DNA from: Molanna angustata
Lineage: Eukaryota; Arthropoda; Insecta; Trichoptera; Molannidae
Reading direction: 5' to 3'
NCBI GenBank assembly: GCA_963576475.1
Contig: OY754975.1
Location: forward strand, 22,253,169 to 22,317,168
Length of the DNA stretch: 64,000 nt
A program made the position numbers and the translations under genes. This document shows, piece by piece, positions 63,311 through 64,000 of this stretch (its first letter is position 1; each line of letters opens with the position of its first letter). The notes beneath the pieces are model-generated. The model did no database searches, was not told the origin of the DNA, and saw nothing but the letters and a program-made list of their open reading frames with translations.

Positions 63311-64000
63311 CCTACATATGTTATATTAAAATTAATTCTATTGTAAAATCTGGTCTAAGCATCGATAGTTTATTTTTATTTTTTTAATTGTGTACTTAAA
63401 AAAATCTGTTATAGTTACTTTCAAGATTTTAATACATATAAATTATAGTACCTACCTACATGTTTATCAATTTATTTTCGAAAAAGAGGGATGGATTTTA
63501 CAGCAAAAGGATAAACCAATTAGTTGAACAAAAATAACATACCCGAGGTATTGTTGTATTTTTTCCATTCTATCTTCCTTAAATAACACTCTTAAATTCA
63601 TCATTGTCTAAAATAATACCTACAGCATTTAGTCCAGAGTTAATTGGTATATTTCTTGTTTTTTTTTAGGTTTTACTGTCGGAATTCGCGGAATATGCAA
63701 AAACTCGACTTGTACGTATTAGGTACATTCTCAACGAAACAAAAAATCTAACCGTTTATCATGATATAAAATTTTCATTAAGATATTCTTTTATTTTTTG
63801 GAAAATTCTTCAGAATAGCAACGTTGTTTTTTTTTAATAATTTGTGTGGTTTCAGGTGTGGGTTTTTAATTATAAAGAAACAAGGGGTTATTTTATTTCT
63901 CGGTGCTATTGAAGTTCACGTGTTGGTGTTTAATTAGTCTACTTTTCAACATTTTTGTTAGCCGTTTTTTATAATACTATTTTATTTTTTTTTTGTTCTC
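63311..64000. other. AT-rich DNA, nothing recognised
   Basis: No frame, fold or repeat boundary stands out. Confidence 0.5.

Overview
This is a window of AT-rich animal nuclear DNA that consists almost entirely of transposable elements. The organism is most likely an insect. A moth or butterfly is my best guess, because short GTAGGTACCTAC-type motifs recur, helitrons of the A^T / CTAG type are abundant, and I-like, RTE-like and Penelope-like retroelements occur together. The guess rests on sequence character only. There is no prokaryotic gene organisation, no CRISPR array and no rRNA. The only tRNA-like sequences are SINE heads. One short, spliced, membrane-spanning exon (52101-52291, minus strand) is the only part that looks like a host gene.

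Layout. 1-2647: unassigned AT-rich and GC-rich intergenic DNA. 2648-5199: Helitron-like copy A, 3'-truncated, carrying its own satellite blocks. 5200-8302: a tRNA-derived SINE and two tandem Helentron-like (HINE) copies, one split by an RTE-like LINE. 8303-12900: LINE 3' ends and degraded repeats. 13146-14743: a dead Tc1-like transposon with very long terminal repeats, followed by a truncated Jockey-like LINE (14745-15866). 16271-19016: full-length helitron copy B. 19948-21258: two TTAA-flanked terminal-inverted-repeat elements side by side. 21568-22171: about 600 bp of pure (AT)n. 22372-23586: a HINE with a triplicated 3' end. 23990-35140: two I-like LINEs in tandem on the minus strand. The second is complete, with two intact ORFs and a 12-bp target duplication. 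35424-37700: a 45-bp minisatellite and LINE tails. 39127-39815: a long fold-back TTAA element. 40975-42977: a 28-bp minisatellite and more HINEs. 43200-50345: a cluster of Penelope-like retroelements (PLEs) from three diverged lineages, all abutting (AT)n tracts. It includes a 1.2-kb-arm palindrome. 52803-60916: a 71-bp satellite array invaded first by helitron copy C and separately by a third, nearly intact I-like LINE. 60967-63308: a TA-flanked DDE transposon broken by a GC-rich insert.

The elements are related as layers. Several insertions landed inside older repeats, so empty-site sequence is available within the window. The 71-bp array proves both ends of the helitron and the LINE target duplication, and an unfilled repeat at 38551 confirms one helitron end independently. 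The intact parts are LINE ORF1/ORF2 pairs (nucleic-acid-binding protein plus endonuclease, reverse transcriptase and RNase H) and PLE fragments (reverse transcriptase end plus GIY-YIG nuclease). I see no new multi-gene system. The items most worth checking are the PLE/(AT)n association with a conserved hairpin and mini-ORF, the PLE palindrome, the helitron terminus evidence, and the lone transmembrane exon.
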